A stretch of DNA of 64,000 nt from Fonsecaea monophora (taxonomy: Eukaryota; Ascomycota; Eurotiomycetes; Chaetothyriales; Herpotrichiellaceae). A program made the position numbers and the translations under genes. Below, piece after piece: positions 46,061-57,473 of this stretch. The stretch's first letter is position 1. The number at the start of each line of letters is the position of its first letter. The notes under the pieces are model-generated. The model saw nothing but the letters and a program-made list of their open reading frames with translations. It ran no database searches and was not told where the DNA came from. The stretch is taken from NCBI RefSeq assembly GCF_001642475.1, contig NW_019173972.1:205498-269497 (forward strand), given 5' to 3'.

Positions 46061-49013
46061 ATGTCCGAAAATAAGCGCCCGCGCCTCGATTACCCTACTA
46101 TCGCTCCCAGCAACAACGACCAAGCTGTGGCCGATCCGCCTGCCTCGTCTGATCATAGACGGCGCTCGAGCTCAGGCAAAGCCGAGGGTAAACGTCGTTT
46201 CGAGTGTAAATACGTTGGCTGTGGTCGAGATTACTCTCGCGCCGAGCACCTCTATCGCCATCAACTCAACCGTACGCATCTCGCGTCATTCTGGCCATCG
46301 TCGAGATTCTCAATCCGCTAACTTGAGCCCAGATAACCCGAAAGAGATCTACAAATGTGACTATCCAGGATGTCTCCGGACCTTTGTGCGCCAGGACCTC
46401 TGCATCCGCCATCGCGAAAGGCACGAGGTGAGGGGGCCCATGCCAAAGGGCCACGACCCTCATCGAGAGCCTCTGTCGCCTCGATCCTCGTACAGTGAAG
46501 AGCCCGCAGTGAGCCCGACTTCTCCTACCTTGAATAACATGTTTGCGACACCGAGACTAGACGCAGATAACCTTCAGTCACCCAACCTCGGCCGGCCATC
46601 CTTCTCCAGTGAACCAGCCCTAAAGCCAACAGATCTCCAAGCCATAATTCAACAGAATGGTTCCGAGGCGAAGGGAACGAGCGATCACGCAACATCGCAC
46701 GCTTTCTCTTCGGGGGTCCCACTGCGGCATGATCTCAACGCCATTCTTCATCAGCCTGCTCATTCCGCGAACTACGTTCAAGCAGATCTGTCGTCGGATT
46801 CGCCCTTGACCGCCCGAGGACCGCAAGGCATGTCCGACAAGGTCTACGATAATCTTGACCCAGCCATCTTAAGCAAGACGCGGACGCATTCAAACAGCTC
46901 TAGAATTCCCACGGCTGCTGATTCACAGATGTCAGACAGGTCTTCGGCCACGTATACCATGCCCAACTTGGGGGATCAGCCATTTAACGATTCACCGGTT
47001 TCCGTCCGAGACGAATTTGCCGCCTGGCTCTTTGAAGACGCCGGCGGCTTTCACACCGCTCCATTCTCGATGAGCGCGCAAGGAGGCATTGGGTTCGCCA
47101 ATGGCGCCGAGATATTTGGCAGTGCGATGTATTCCAACTACTTTGCTGATCCGGCTTTGGACAATTCTTACCCTGGTCTCAGTCAGCAACGCCCAGTCGA
47201 AACGACGACCAAGGTGCCCGAGCCCTCTGTGGACAGCACTATTCTGTCCCACACAAAACGCGCGTCGTTGATTTCGTTAATGGAACGCTTCCACGAAGGC
47301 GACAATCCGTTGGTGCGACGGCTGCGAGAAGAGATATTCCAAGGCAATCCCGACGCAGAGGAGCATGTTCTCAGCATTCGTTCTATGCAACACTACATCG
47401 GCTCGTACTGGTATCATTTCCACGCACAAATGCCCATCCTACACCAGCCAACCTTTTCTGCCGACGACACCCACGAATATCTCCTCCTCGCGGTCATGGC
47501 CATTGGTGCCGCATTCCTCAACAAAGCCCATGGACGAGCGGTTACAGACGCTGCTGCGCGATTTGCCACCTTTATCGCCTGGCATCTACGTTGGCAAGTT
47601 TTTATGCATGGTGACTTTCATCCCCCGGCAAAGCTGTGGATTTTCCAGACGCTTTTGTTGCTTGAGGTATATGAGAAAATGAACGCGACTCGAATGCTGC
47701 ACGAGCGATCCCACATTCATTATGCCACCACGATCAACTTGATGCGAAGAGGGACAGCTCTGATTGAGACGGCGAACCAGGATTCGTCTCGGATGCCTTC
47801 ATCTCCTGAAGAGTGGTGGGGTCGCTGGATCACAGCAGAAGCCACTCGTCGCGCAGCTTATGCCGCATTCTATCTGGACGCACTTCACGCAGCCATGTTT
47901 GGCCACGCGGCAATGATGGTGGTGCATGAAATCCGACTCCCTCTCCCGTGCGACGATGCCCTGTGGTCGGCCACTTCCGCAGCCGAAGTTGGACGCGTTG
48001 AAGCTAGTTTGCATGCTAATGGGATCAAACCTACCACGTTCCTGGACGGGCTGAAAAAGACGCTGACAGGCCGCAAAGTTCGGACGAATAACTTTGGCAG
48101 AATCATCCTGATGGCTGGTCTTTTGTCTGTGTCGTGGCACATGAACCAGCGTGATCTTCAAGTGTCCAGCCTCGGCGTGTCTCAGACGATGGGTGTTCCA
48201 GACGGCTGGAGGACACCGCTGACGAAAGCATTTGACTTTTGGAAGAAAGACTTTGACGAGAGCCTCGAGCACATGCGCAGGGCGGCACTGCCCTGGCAAA
48301 AGAACGATAGTGCCCCTGGTCAAGAGGACATGGCGCAGACTGCAGAGATACTCCACCACCTGAGCCACATGGCAATGCATAGCGATGTCATGGATTGCCA
48401 GATCTTTGCCGGTATCAAGAGACTCTTTGGCAGGGTTGTGACCAATGGCGATTACGAGAGGGTCAAGTGCAAGCTTTTCGACTGGGCAAAAGGGCCGAGC
48501 GCGAGGGTTGCTGTCTATCATGCCCTGCAGCTACTCAAGTCAGTGATACTGCCGGGGAAAGGCGGTTCCAGAAGGTTGTACAACGCGCGCGACGATTATC
48601 TTATGATGAGACCTTGGATCCTGTACTTTGCCGCTCTCGTTGTCTGGTCCTACGGTTTCGCTCTTGATGGAGTGCTTCGGCCTTTCCCAAGCCTTTTGCA
48701 ACCTGATTCATCGCCGGGGGCTGCTTCGGCGCGGTCTCACGGCTCCAATCAGTCGATGCTCAATATGGCGCATGATGGCAGCGAGTTTCAGGTTGAAGCT
48801 GTCATCAAGGACGCTCACGCTTTCCTGCAGACAGTCGGGGCGGTGAAATCCCCGCAACAGCTCGAGTCGATCAAGGATGGTCGGAACAATGTTGTCGGAG
48901 TGTTGGCGATCCTGGAGACGGCCTTTCGGGATTCAAGATGGGAGTTGTTGCACGAGGCCGCTGATCTTCTGCGGAATGCTATTGTCCTGCTGCGTGGTGC
49001 GAGTCGTCAATGA
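46061..49013 (+). CDS. C2H2 zinc-finger transcription factor with fungal-specific domain
   Basis: Exons 46061-46271 and 46333-49013 encode 963 residues. Two tandem C2H2 fingers are rebuilt across the intron: FECKYVGCGRDYSRAEHLYR..H, then YKCDYPGCLRTFVRQDLCIR..H. This tandem pair plus a C-terminal fungal-specific transcription factor domain (PF04082) is a familiar Pezizomycotina architecture. The second domain includes YIGSYWYHFHAQMPILHQPT near residue 445, then LLLAVMAIGAAFL and LWIFQTLLLLEVYEKM. Between them lies a Ser/Pro-rich disordered segment. The start MSENKRPRLDYP carries a possible nuclear localisation signal. Targets are unknown; the sugar-acid genes downstream are candidates. Confidence 0.92.
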
Positions 49014-49811
49014 TACAGGGGGGAGGCCAGCGTTTTCGTAGATACTGTTTCCATGAGCGGTTTTTGTACAATGTATTGTGTCGTGAGCAAGCCATCGACA
49101 TGAAGCTATTCCCGAACCACGGTCTGTGAGAGAGAGATCGTGGCACAAACGTCTTATTTGATGATTCGTTTTGTCACGTTTACCATTGAGACTGGAACTC
49201 ACACAGGGGGGGGGAAGGGAGAAGGGCCGGGGAAGAGGCACACGCTCGACCCCCACGAACTGCCAGCAATACATGTATGGACGTGGGGGAAGCCCGTGCT
49301 GTTTCTTTCCCTTTCGCTCCCGGACGATCAACCGCCGAGTGCCAGCCAAACACACCACCCTATCGGCCCTAGTGCCCCAACATGTCCCACTGTATCCCTT
49401 GTACGGCATCATTTCCGCCGACACCGGTTCACAAGGATGACAGGTCCATTGTCACCGACGGCAATTGAACGGTGTCTCATCGACATACTTGGCAACCATG
49501 TATGTATTGTATGTATGGACCTGGGGTATGTTACAATGGTACAATACATGCGGAGAGCCGGTCCCATGCAAGTTGACTCTTTTTCAAGGACTAGGTGTTT
49601 CGATCCTATTTTTCCATACTGACACCACTGATTCTCGTTGTGGTTGGAGGTATATTCCTTTTACTAGGTATACAGTTTCTTCGAGACAGGATCATCGTTT
49701 GTCTGTTTTGACTGAGCTTCCGGCACATTTGCCCTGCAAAGCAAACCTTTCTCTTCTTTGCTATTCCCTAATAGTTACATCTCTCTTAAAAGCAACCACT
49801 TATTCGAAGGG
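49014..49811. other. Intergenic upstream of the galactonate dehydratase-like gene
   Basis: A 0.8-kb interval between the regulator and the dehydratase. It has a G-rich run near 49206-49240 and several short open frames without family similarity. It probably holds the dehydratase promoter. Confidence 0.45.
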
Positions 49812-51278
49812 ATGGCCACCAGCCAGCTAAGGTCCCTCGAGGGCACCCCCAACGGGCAACAACGCCCAGCCGTGTCCGACACGCGGCCGCCAGGGGCCAA
49901 AATCAAGAGCATCGAGTACTTCCGCGTCAAGCCGCGGTGGCTGTTTGTCAAGATCTGCGACGACCGCGGACTCCACGGCTGGGGCGAGGCCACGCTCGAG
50001 GGCCACACGCGGGCCGTCGAGGGCGCTCTCGACGAGATCATCGAGCGCATCGTCGGGTACGAGGCCGAGTAAGTCACTTACCATGTCTGTGAGATCCTTT
50101 TTGGGGGGGAGAATGAGTATATATGTGTGAGGCGGATTACTGACTAAGAGGCAAATGGTGTGTTATCCTGCCTGTGGTTAGTGACATTGAACATATCTGG
50201 CAGACGATATGGCGCCTGGGGTTTTATCGTGGAGGGCCGGTCTTTATGTCTGCGCTGTCGGGGATCGATATTGCTCTGTGGGATCTGAAAGGTGAGGCGA
50301 GTCCAGGGGAGTTTCGGAGACAAGATATCTGCCGCTGGGCCCCAGGGGGGGGGGGGGGTCAAGGGGAAATATTGAAAGATCAGTCTGCTAACGAAAACGA
50401 AAAAATCCACAGGTCGGAGACTCAATGTCCCCGTCTACCAACTCCTGGGCGGCAAGGTCCGCAACAAGGTCCAGGTCTACGCGTGGATCGGTGGCGACAC
50501 GTTCGCCGACATTGAAGGAGCCGCAAAAGCGCGCATCGCGCAGGGTCTGAAGTGCATCAAGATGAACGCCACGGGGCCCGTCAACTGGCTCGACTCGCCT
50601 TCCGTCCTGGACGCGACGATCGAGCGGCTCAAGATCGTCAAGGGGCTCGGACTCGACGCCGGCCTCGACTTCCACGGCCGCCTGCACAAGCCCATGGCCA
50701 AGCAGCTGGCCAAGGCGCTGGAGCCGTACCGGCCCCTGTTCATCGAGGAGCCCCTGCTGGTCGAGCACCCGGAGGCGCTCAAGCAGCTGGCCGCGAGCAC
50801 GACCGTGCCGATCGCGTTCGGCGAGCGCCTCTACTCGCGCTGGGACGTCAAGCGGTTCCTCGAGGACGCCAGCGTCGACATCCTCCAGCCGGACATCGCC
50901 CACGCGGGCGGCATCTCCGAGACGCGCCGCATCGCCGCCCTGGCCGAGACGTACGACGTCGCCATCGCCCCGCACTGTCCGCTGGGGCCCCTCGCCCTCG
51001 CCGCCAGCATGCAGGTCGCCCTGTGCTCCCCCAACTTTGTCATCCAGGAAATGTCCCTCGGCATGCACTACAACGTCGAGGCCGGAGAGGAGGATCTCAA
51101 CACCTACCTTGTCGACCCGGCCGTCTTTGCCATTCGCGATGGCTACGTCGACGCCCTCACGGGGCCCGGACTGGGCATCGAGATTGACGAGGCCGTCGTC
51201 CGCAGAATCGCCCAGTCTACCGGCCATTGGCAGTGTAAAGAGTTTTATGGGCCCGATGGGTCGATCCGGGAGTGGTAG
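49812..51278 (+). CDS. D-galactonate dehydratase-like enolase-superfamily enzyme
   Basis: Exons 49812-50068, 50182-50291 and 50413-51278 encode 410 residues. The enzyme belongs to the mandelate racemase/muconate lactonising group and looks closest to bacterial DgoD. Metal ligands are the Asp in LDFHGR, the Glu in LFIEEPLL, and the Glu in IAFGERLYSR; the catalytic His pair is in LDFHGR and APHCPLGPLALA. SALSGIDIALWDLKG and VYQLLGGKVRNKV are also typical. DgoD makes 2-keto-3-deoxy-D-galactonate from D-galactonate. An N-terminal extension of about 28 residues precedes KIKSIEYFRVKPRWLFVKI. Close similarity to a bacterial-type enzyme might mean old horizontal transfer, although the introns show adaptation. 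Other sugar acids cannot be excluded. Confidence 0.9.
50345..50358. repeat. G14 homopolymer inside an intron
   Basis: An uninterrupted run of 14 G on the coding strand in the second intron of the dehydratase gene. It may affect folding of the transcript and is a likely place for sequencing error. Confidence 0.8.
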
Positions 51279-52315
51279 GCCCCTTGGCACGGTGAGCTTG
51301 GAGGGGGGAGGGGGAGAGAAGAGATGGGAATGAAGATGGTGATGCAGATACCAACTGTCCACTGTTTTCTCGTGCTTCACTTTACCTGGCCCCGTTTTAA
51401 GGTGCGGTGAGAAGTGGGAGGGAAGGAAATGTTAAAAAAGAAAGCATATCTTGATATACTGATCCCAACTGACTATGGCCCCTAGCGCCCCTAGAACCCA
51501 CTAGGTCTAGGCATTGACCTACTACTAGCCAGGTATACTATCCTCCAGTCTACAACGTAACACCAAACTCCCTACGCACAATACATGGGGATCAGTATCC
51601 CACTTCATCTCTCTTTCTTTCCCGCTTTTGTTCCGCCGTACGGGGAACCTCTGATCTGGGGTATGCGGGCATGGGGGGAGGGGGGGCCCGAGAACAGAGC
51701 GTCGGTATCTACGCCGCTCGACTCCGTGTGTGGTGTGTGGTGCCTCGCTGGAGGATTCTCAACCGATGGGATCGAATCCTTCTCTGCTCCCCCCAATCCT
51801 CTCTTCTGCTCTAGCGGGGAGGGAGCATGGATTGCACTTGTACGACGCACGTTGTTGTGTATCTGGACGGTATTCACAAGGAGTTTTTATTTCGCCCGAG
51901 GCCTCCAAGGAATATCTCGATAAAGTACTCGGGTTTTAACTTTGAGTGTGGGCCAGTGGCTCTACCCCACACAGGCAGTGACCAATACCCCCGTATGTAT
52001 ACCTAGCTATGTCATGTAATACCCGAAGGGGGCAGGGTTTCAAATATCCAGAACCTCGTACCTATCTAGTCGTATCCAAAGCTAAAGACATATATCTTGC
52101 AAATACGCATGTCTTGATGATGTTGTGCGGCAAGTCAGCACTGTGTATGTGTCGTGGTCCCCTATTCAAAAACACGAAACAAGGGGGGATTTGTCGTCGG
52201 TGAAACACTCACATTGTGGGCCCCGCGTGTTTCAGGATCTCGAGTCTGAGATGGACTTCCGCGACTTCAGTCATTGTTTCGACACTTGCTTGCCTTCTCT
52301 CGATATCCACGCAAG
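51279..52315. other. Intergenic, 1 kb, no supported gene
   Basis: Several short frames overlap on both strands. A G-run (GGGGGGAGGGGGGGCCC) lies near 51673-51690. Nothing recognised. Confidence 0.5.
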
Positions 52316-53639
52316 ATGAGGCTCGATGGGATCTCGTTATGTCTTCTTACCCGGTTTGTTGCGCTTGTCACCGCGAGTGAGTCCCCAACCTCATTAGGCG
52401 GGACGATCGTCGATTCTTCCACAGAGCAGGGGAGGGAGAGCGAAAGCCCGTATTTTCCCTGGACGCATCAACCCATCTGCTCGGAGCACCTCAGCGAAGC
52501 GGGAGATGAGTTCTGCGTCTACACAAACGCGTCCTTCAGCAACGGACGCGGCATCTCCATCTTCACCACGCCCGCGATCGCGCGCGAGTTTGCGTCTCTG
52601 CCACCGTTCCAAGATGCCACGGCACTGTCCTCCAAGGGCATCAACCCCGACACAGACGAGGAAGATCGGCCCTGGTACACGGCGTCCCTCCCCGGTAAGG
52701 GAATCGGCATGTTGGCGTCGCGGCCGCTCAAACGTGGCGATCTGATCACGGCGTATACGCCCGCCCTTGTCGCACATATAGGCGACCTCGTCTTCTCAGA
52801 GGATCGGGAGAGATTGCTGAAGCTGGCTATTGATCAACTACCCCCGGCAAGTCGAGATGCCTATCTCGACCTGGCCAAGATTTACGATGAGCCGGAGGTC
52901 GTGGCTCAGGATGTGTTGAAGGCGAATGGATTCGACATGAAGATTGGGGGGTTGTTGCATCCGGCTGTGTTTCCAGAGGCCGCGAGATACAACCATGCCT
53001 GTGATCCCAAGTATGTTTGTTGGATATTCTATTCCCCTCCCATTATTTTGACCTACGAGTATATAGCTGACTGGACGCTTTGATAGCGCGCAATACTTCC
53101 TCTCGACCGACCTGTTGACACACTACGTCCATGCCGTGCGCCCCATCGAAAAGGACGAGGAAATCACAATCTCGTACGCGCCGCCTCTCCGCCTCCACGC
53201 CGACCGGCAGCAATTCTTCAAGTCTGTCTTCCACTTCACGTGTTCTTGTCGACGCTGCTCACCGGACTCCCACAACAGCCTCCGCACGGTACGAGACTCG
53301 GACAAGGCTACTCAAGACATCGTCAACCTGCAGTGGCAGCTCTCCCGACCCGACCCGACCGCCGGCGTCAGAGAAGCCGAAACGCTCGTCGACCTCTACA
53401 AAGCCGAGGGACTGGAAGGGTTTCTGGACGACGCGTACGGTCACGCCGCACTGGCGTATAGTCGCGTCGGCAGCGCGAGAGGGGCCAAGAAGTATGCCAG
53501 GTTGGCGGTCGAGGCCGCGTGGTTCAAGTACGGGTTTGACGGGGAAGGCATGGACAAGGTCAGGGAGTGGGAGAGCATCGCGAGGGATCCTACGGCTCAT
53601 GCGAGTTGGAGGAGTGCGATCAGGAAGACGGAATTATAG
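52316..53639 (+). CDS. SET-domain protein with an N-terminal signal-like segment
   Basis: Exons 52316-53010 and 53087-53639 encode 415 residues. The SET domain is split: GKGIGMLASRPLKRGDLITA begins near residue 125, the intron cuts the conserved RYNHACDPN (family NHSCxPN), and VRPIEKDEEITISYAPP gives the GEEI.ISY-like element. A post-SET Cys cluster FTCSCRRCS follows. The N-terminus MRLDGISLCLLTRFVALVTA looks like a signal peptide, unusual for a presumed histone or protein methyltransferase. It could be secreted or luminal, or the true start could be further in. SET proteins of this SMYD/SET5-like type methylate Lys; the target here is unknown. Confidence 0.82.
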
Positions 53640-53981
53640 TAGAATTTAATGTGAAAAAGGCAGAGAATTTTGAGCACACGACGCTCCCTTCCTTCTTGCT
53701 CACTATTGAAAATGTCTGCGCCACAAAATAGGAGGCGGTGAGGGGCAAGGCAAGGGGGGAAAGAGGCTGAGCTCACGTGCTAGCCTTCCACTATTCCTAA
53801 TCCGTCCTTGCATGCCCTGCCACGTTGTCGTCCTCTTTAACCGCCAGCATCATCGCTGCGGTTATCATCGTTGAGATGTTTTTAATCATGTCTACACCAT
53901 TGACGGGAATGAGATCAAGGCCAGGCCTGACGTCCCTCCACCAGTCTGCCACTGGCCTTGTTCGAAGCGCTCCGAACCAAG
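53640..53981. other. Intergenic, SET protein to helical-domain protein
   Basis: 342 bases with no gene; likely terminator and promoter sequences. Confidence 0.5.
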
Positions 53982-55409
53982 ATGCCGATTGAACCGCTAA
54001 CTATCACCGTGGCATGCTCCACCCTGATCTCGAACGTCGGAAAAGCCTCTGTGGAGATCTACTCGTTTGTGTCTAGGGTGCGAGATGCCCATCGAGATCT
54101 CGACGCTGTCCTGAAGGAACTGTCGTCCCTGGGCCTCTGTTTGGAAACGCTCCGGAACGACGCCATGGTCACCTCCAAGCGCGTACCTCAACCCCTCGAG
54201 AACCGGGTTCTTCTCGTCCTGGTCAACACGGCCGAAGTCGTCAAGGAGATGCGCGAGATGTTGGACAACTTGTCCTCGGACAGGTTCGGCAATCAGATGA
54301 AATGGGCCATCTACGGGCAAAGCGACATGAACAAGCTCAGAAGCCGGTTGGAGTCTCACAAGGCCGCGCTGGAGATAGCTCTGGCCCTGTTGACTTTGTG
54401 AGTGGGCCTTTTTTTTTTCACAGTTTTTCCTTTTATTGAGTGTTGCCATCCGCTTACAGACTCCAGATCTCTCACCACGGCCATCAAGGATGATACAAGC
54501 AGTATCCGTCGGAATGTCAAGGAAACTGCCGTAGGTCTGGACCAGATTGTCCAAGTCCTAGCGGCGTTGCCAGAACGTGTTGCCGCCCAGTTACAAGTGG
54601 GCGCATTGAATGAAGCAGCCATCGTCGACACTAACAGACCAGCTCTGCAGGAATTGACAGCACCAGAAGCCCCAGTGGAAAACTCTGCCCGGACCCTCGA
54701 AAGTCTTTTTCCTCCTCCACCCATGAATGCGGAAGATCAAACCCCAAGCAACTTGGATGCAGCCGCGGCCGTACAGTCCAGCAGCCCTGCGTTGGCTGTT
54801 GTGGCTGCCGAGTCTTCAGGCCAGCCAGTCAACAGCACCCAGGACCAGGCATCTCGGTCTCCAAAATGGCGGAATGACAACTCGCATTCAAAGCTTCAAC
54901 CGCCGCCGCCGTTTGAGCAGGTAGCGGTTGATAAGGAGCCTGATGCGCCGGAAGAGTGGGTATCGAGGATAGACAGGCTGGCCCGCAGATTGGAGCAGGA
55001 GAAAAGGGCACGTCAGCGGAATAAAGAGGAGCGTTCGGGACGACGGGCGGGAAAATCAACCCCTCGCGAAGATGAAGTGTTGAAATGGGACGACTCCTTG
55101 CGGCCTCGGATGACAACAAATTTCCCCGGCGCTCCCGTTCGAAAGAGGACTGGCCATCCGCCTCTGGGTATGTCGCAATTCCCGGACGTCGACGACGACG
55201 ACCATGACAACCGGCAAGCACCTGGGCTCTTCGAATCTATGCAGCGCAAGGCTCTGGGTGGAGACAGCCAGGTAGAGCGCGGCGGAGAACGACCACGACT
55301 TCAAGAGGACGACAAGGACAACGACAAGCAACCACGTCAGTTTTTCTTCCCAAGTTTCTTTTCCGGCCCAAGTCCCAGGCCTATGGAGAAACCAGAGAAA
55401 TGGACGTAG
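53982..55409 (+). CDS. Protein with a fungal NLR-type N-terminal helical domain
   Basis: Exons 53982-54397 and 54467-55409 encode 452 residues. The first 135 residues resemble the helical fungal N-terminal domain (PF17111 type) found in front of NACHT or other STAND modules: PLTITVACSTLISNVGKASV, RDAHRDLDAVLKELSSLGLC, and LESHKAALEIALALLTL. A helical segment follows (SIRRNVKETAVGLDQIVQVL). The rest is Pro/Glu/Asp/Arg-rich and probably disordered, with a coiled-coil-prone RRLEQEKRARQRNKEERSGR near residue 335. There is no NTPase and no repeat domain, so it is a stand-alone N-terminal module. The acceptor CTCCAG was chosen over the earlier TTACAG because only it keeps frame. Confidence 0.75.
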
Positions 55410-55693
55410 ATCAAAAGTGAATTCCTGCGCCCCCGTGCAGTCACGCCCCCACGGTCAGTTAGAGACACTGACAAGTTGGCAACAGGTGAGGTACGACGAG
55501 GGGCAAACATGAAAAAGCGACCGAAGGCGTATCCGGAAAAGGACAGGCCGTATGAAATAATTTGGCCAGAAGAGACAGCACATCAGCCATTTTCATAGGG
55601 CAGTTTTGGGGGATTTAGGGACTATGTTGTGCTGATTGATGACTCGAATCCGCTCCTCTTGGCCGTGACTTGTGTGTGTTCGTGGAGGTAAAA

Positions 55694-55718
55694 GGTGGAC
55701 TGTGGACTGTGGACTGTG
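55694..55718. repeat. Tandem 8-bp repeat (TGGACTGT x3)
   Basis: Three consecutive copies of an 8-base unit. Confidence 0.8.
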
Positions 55719-56396
55719 GTTTGTTGCGGAATTGCCATCGAGGGAATCGGACATGATGCGTACGACAATGGCATCGTACAGCTTGGGATTATTATGGCGA
55801 TATATGGGGTTATCTAAAGTCATCATGTGGCTTTTTCTGTCGAGAATCCAGTGAAGCAGAAAAGGACAGCTTTGGGGGGCTATGTAAATATATATATATA
55901 TACCTCTCTCTCTGATAAGTGGTAAATGGTCAGAATATCGGTAAAGTGACAAGACCACCGTTTTCAAGACGGTACGGTGTTGATTGAATACTGGGAAGAG
56001 GAAGGGAGGACGATCCAAGTCCGCAACTTGGGTGGATCGGGCACGAGCACAGGCCATGGGGTAAGATACATACGACGCAGGAGTACATGCATACCGGGTA
56101 AGTACGTGGGACCTTGTAAGTGTGTTCTCAGTGGCGTCGGCTTACCCCCGCGGGGGTTTGTCGATCTCTGGAGAAGGAGGAGGGGGGAGTTGGAGGAGAA
56201 GGAAGGGTGGTACAGTAGTACTGGCTGGCGAACAGCAGACGAATGAGTGAGGGAGGAAGGAGTGCGAAACACACCACGTTTTTGGAACTTGTCGTCGTCC
56301 ATACCTAGAGGGATTAGATAGATAGAGGGAAGAGAGTCACTAATGACATAGCATGCTCGGTTGGTACTGTGAAGGTGTCATAACACAGACACGCAC

Positions 56397-56418
56397 GAGA
56401 GAGAGAGAGAGAGAGAGA
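56397..56418. repeat. GA microsatellite
   Basis: About 11 GA dinucleotides immediately upstream of the SDR gene. Confidence 0.85.
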
Positions 56419-56477
56419 ACCCCCCGCAGCGAATATTCAAACCTACAAGGCTGAACGAAAGGGGGAGGTTAACCGCC

Positions 56478-57473
56478 ATGGCCCTCACTTTTCCGGCCAT
56501 GTTCTCGCTCGAGAATAGGACCGCCGTCGTCACAGGTACGTCAGGTTCAGATTCTCGGGTTCGGCGGGGACTCTGAGAAGGACTATCACCTTAGCTCGTT
56601 GTACACGCTGACTCTGGGATACATCAGGCGCGACAAGAGGTATTGGAGCCGCAATGGCTGTGGCCCTGGCAGAGGCTGGGGCTGACATCGTTTTGGTCCA
56701 GGTAGTGACAGACCCCCGACACACTGAGGACGGCGAGGGTTGCTCACTGGAACATCCATCTGTCCGTCTGTCTATCGATCTATCTATATCTCTAACACCT
56801 CAAGAAATAGAGAGACGACACCAACACGACGACAAAAACCGCCATCGAGGCCCTCGGCCGCAAAGCCTCCATCTACACGGCCGACCTGGCCTCACAGTCC
56901 GAGGTTTCCAGCCTCGCGCCCAAAATCCTCAACGAAGGCGGCCACGACGTGTCCATCCTGGTGACGTGCGCGGGGATCCAGCGACGGCATCCCGCACACG
57001 AATTCCCCCTCGCGGACTGGGACGAGGTCGTCCAGGTGAACCTGCGGAGTGTCTTCACCCTGTGCCGCGACTTTGGGGCGTATATGCTCACGCGACCTCT
57101 CCCGACGGGTGGTGGGAGAAGGGGCTCCATCGTCAACATCGCCAGCCTGGTCAGCTTCTCCGGCGGGCTGACCGTCCCTGCCTACGCGGCCGCAAAGGGC
57201 GGCATCGCCCAGCTCACAAAGGCCCTCAGCAACGAGTGGGCCGGTCGCGGGGTCAACGTCAACGCCATCGCGCCGGGTTACATCCACACGGACATGAACG
57301 AGGCGCTCATCAACGATGAGACCCGCGCCAGACAGATCCTCGAGCGCATCCCTATGGGTCGGTGGGGGACGCCGGACGATTTCAAGGGCGTGGTCGTCTG
57401 GTTGGCCAGTCCGGCGAGTGCGTACGTCTCGGGCCATGTGCTCGTTGTTGATGGGGGGTGGATGGGGAGGTAG
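56478..57473 (+). CDS. Short-chain dehydrogenase (2-deoxy-D-gluconate 3-dehydrogenase/KduD-like)
   Basis: Exons 56478-56535, 56628-56701 and 56811-57473 encode 264 residues, typical of classical SDRs. The cofactor motif TGATRGIGAAMAVALAEAGA is rebuilt across the first intron. VTCAGIQRR is the NAG-like motif; the catalytic Ser lies in IVNIASLVSF and the Tyr/Lys in YAAAKGGIAQLTKAL. IAPGYIHTDMN and the C-terminal SGHVLVVDGGW are also typical. AGIQRRHPA and the overall layout resemble KduD, which acts on 2-deoxy-D-gluconate or keto-deoxyuronates. Being close to a galactonate dehydratase-like gene, it may act on related sugar acids; this is inference. Confidence 0.9.

Larger units (their letters stand above)
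55410..56477. other. Intergenic, 1.1 kb, repeats only
   Basis: It contains a TGGACTGT tandem repeat (55694-55718), a TA/TC simple run (55887-55912) and a GA microsatellite (56397-56418). The GA run lies about 60-80 bases before the SDR ATG and may be in its leader. Confidence 0.5.

Noticed and set aside
45939..46332. In-frame upstream extension of the C2H2 regulator exon 2
   Set aside because: It would skip the first zinc finger. The spliced model from 46061 rebuilds both fingers and the linker RHQLNHNPKEIYKC, so the extension is intron and other-frame sequence.
50388..51380. 330-codon minus-strand frame antisense to the dehydratase
   Set aside because: A mirror frame of a GC-rich coding exon; the sense frame has all catalytic motifs.
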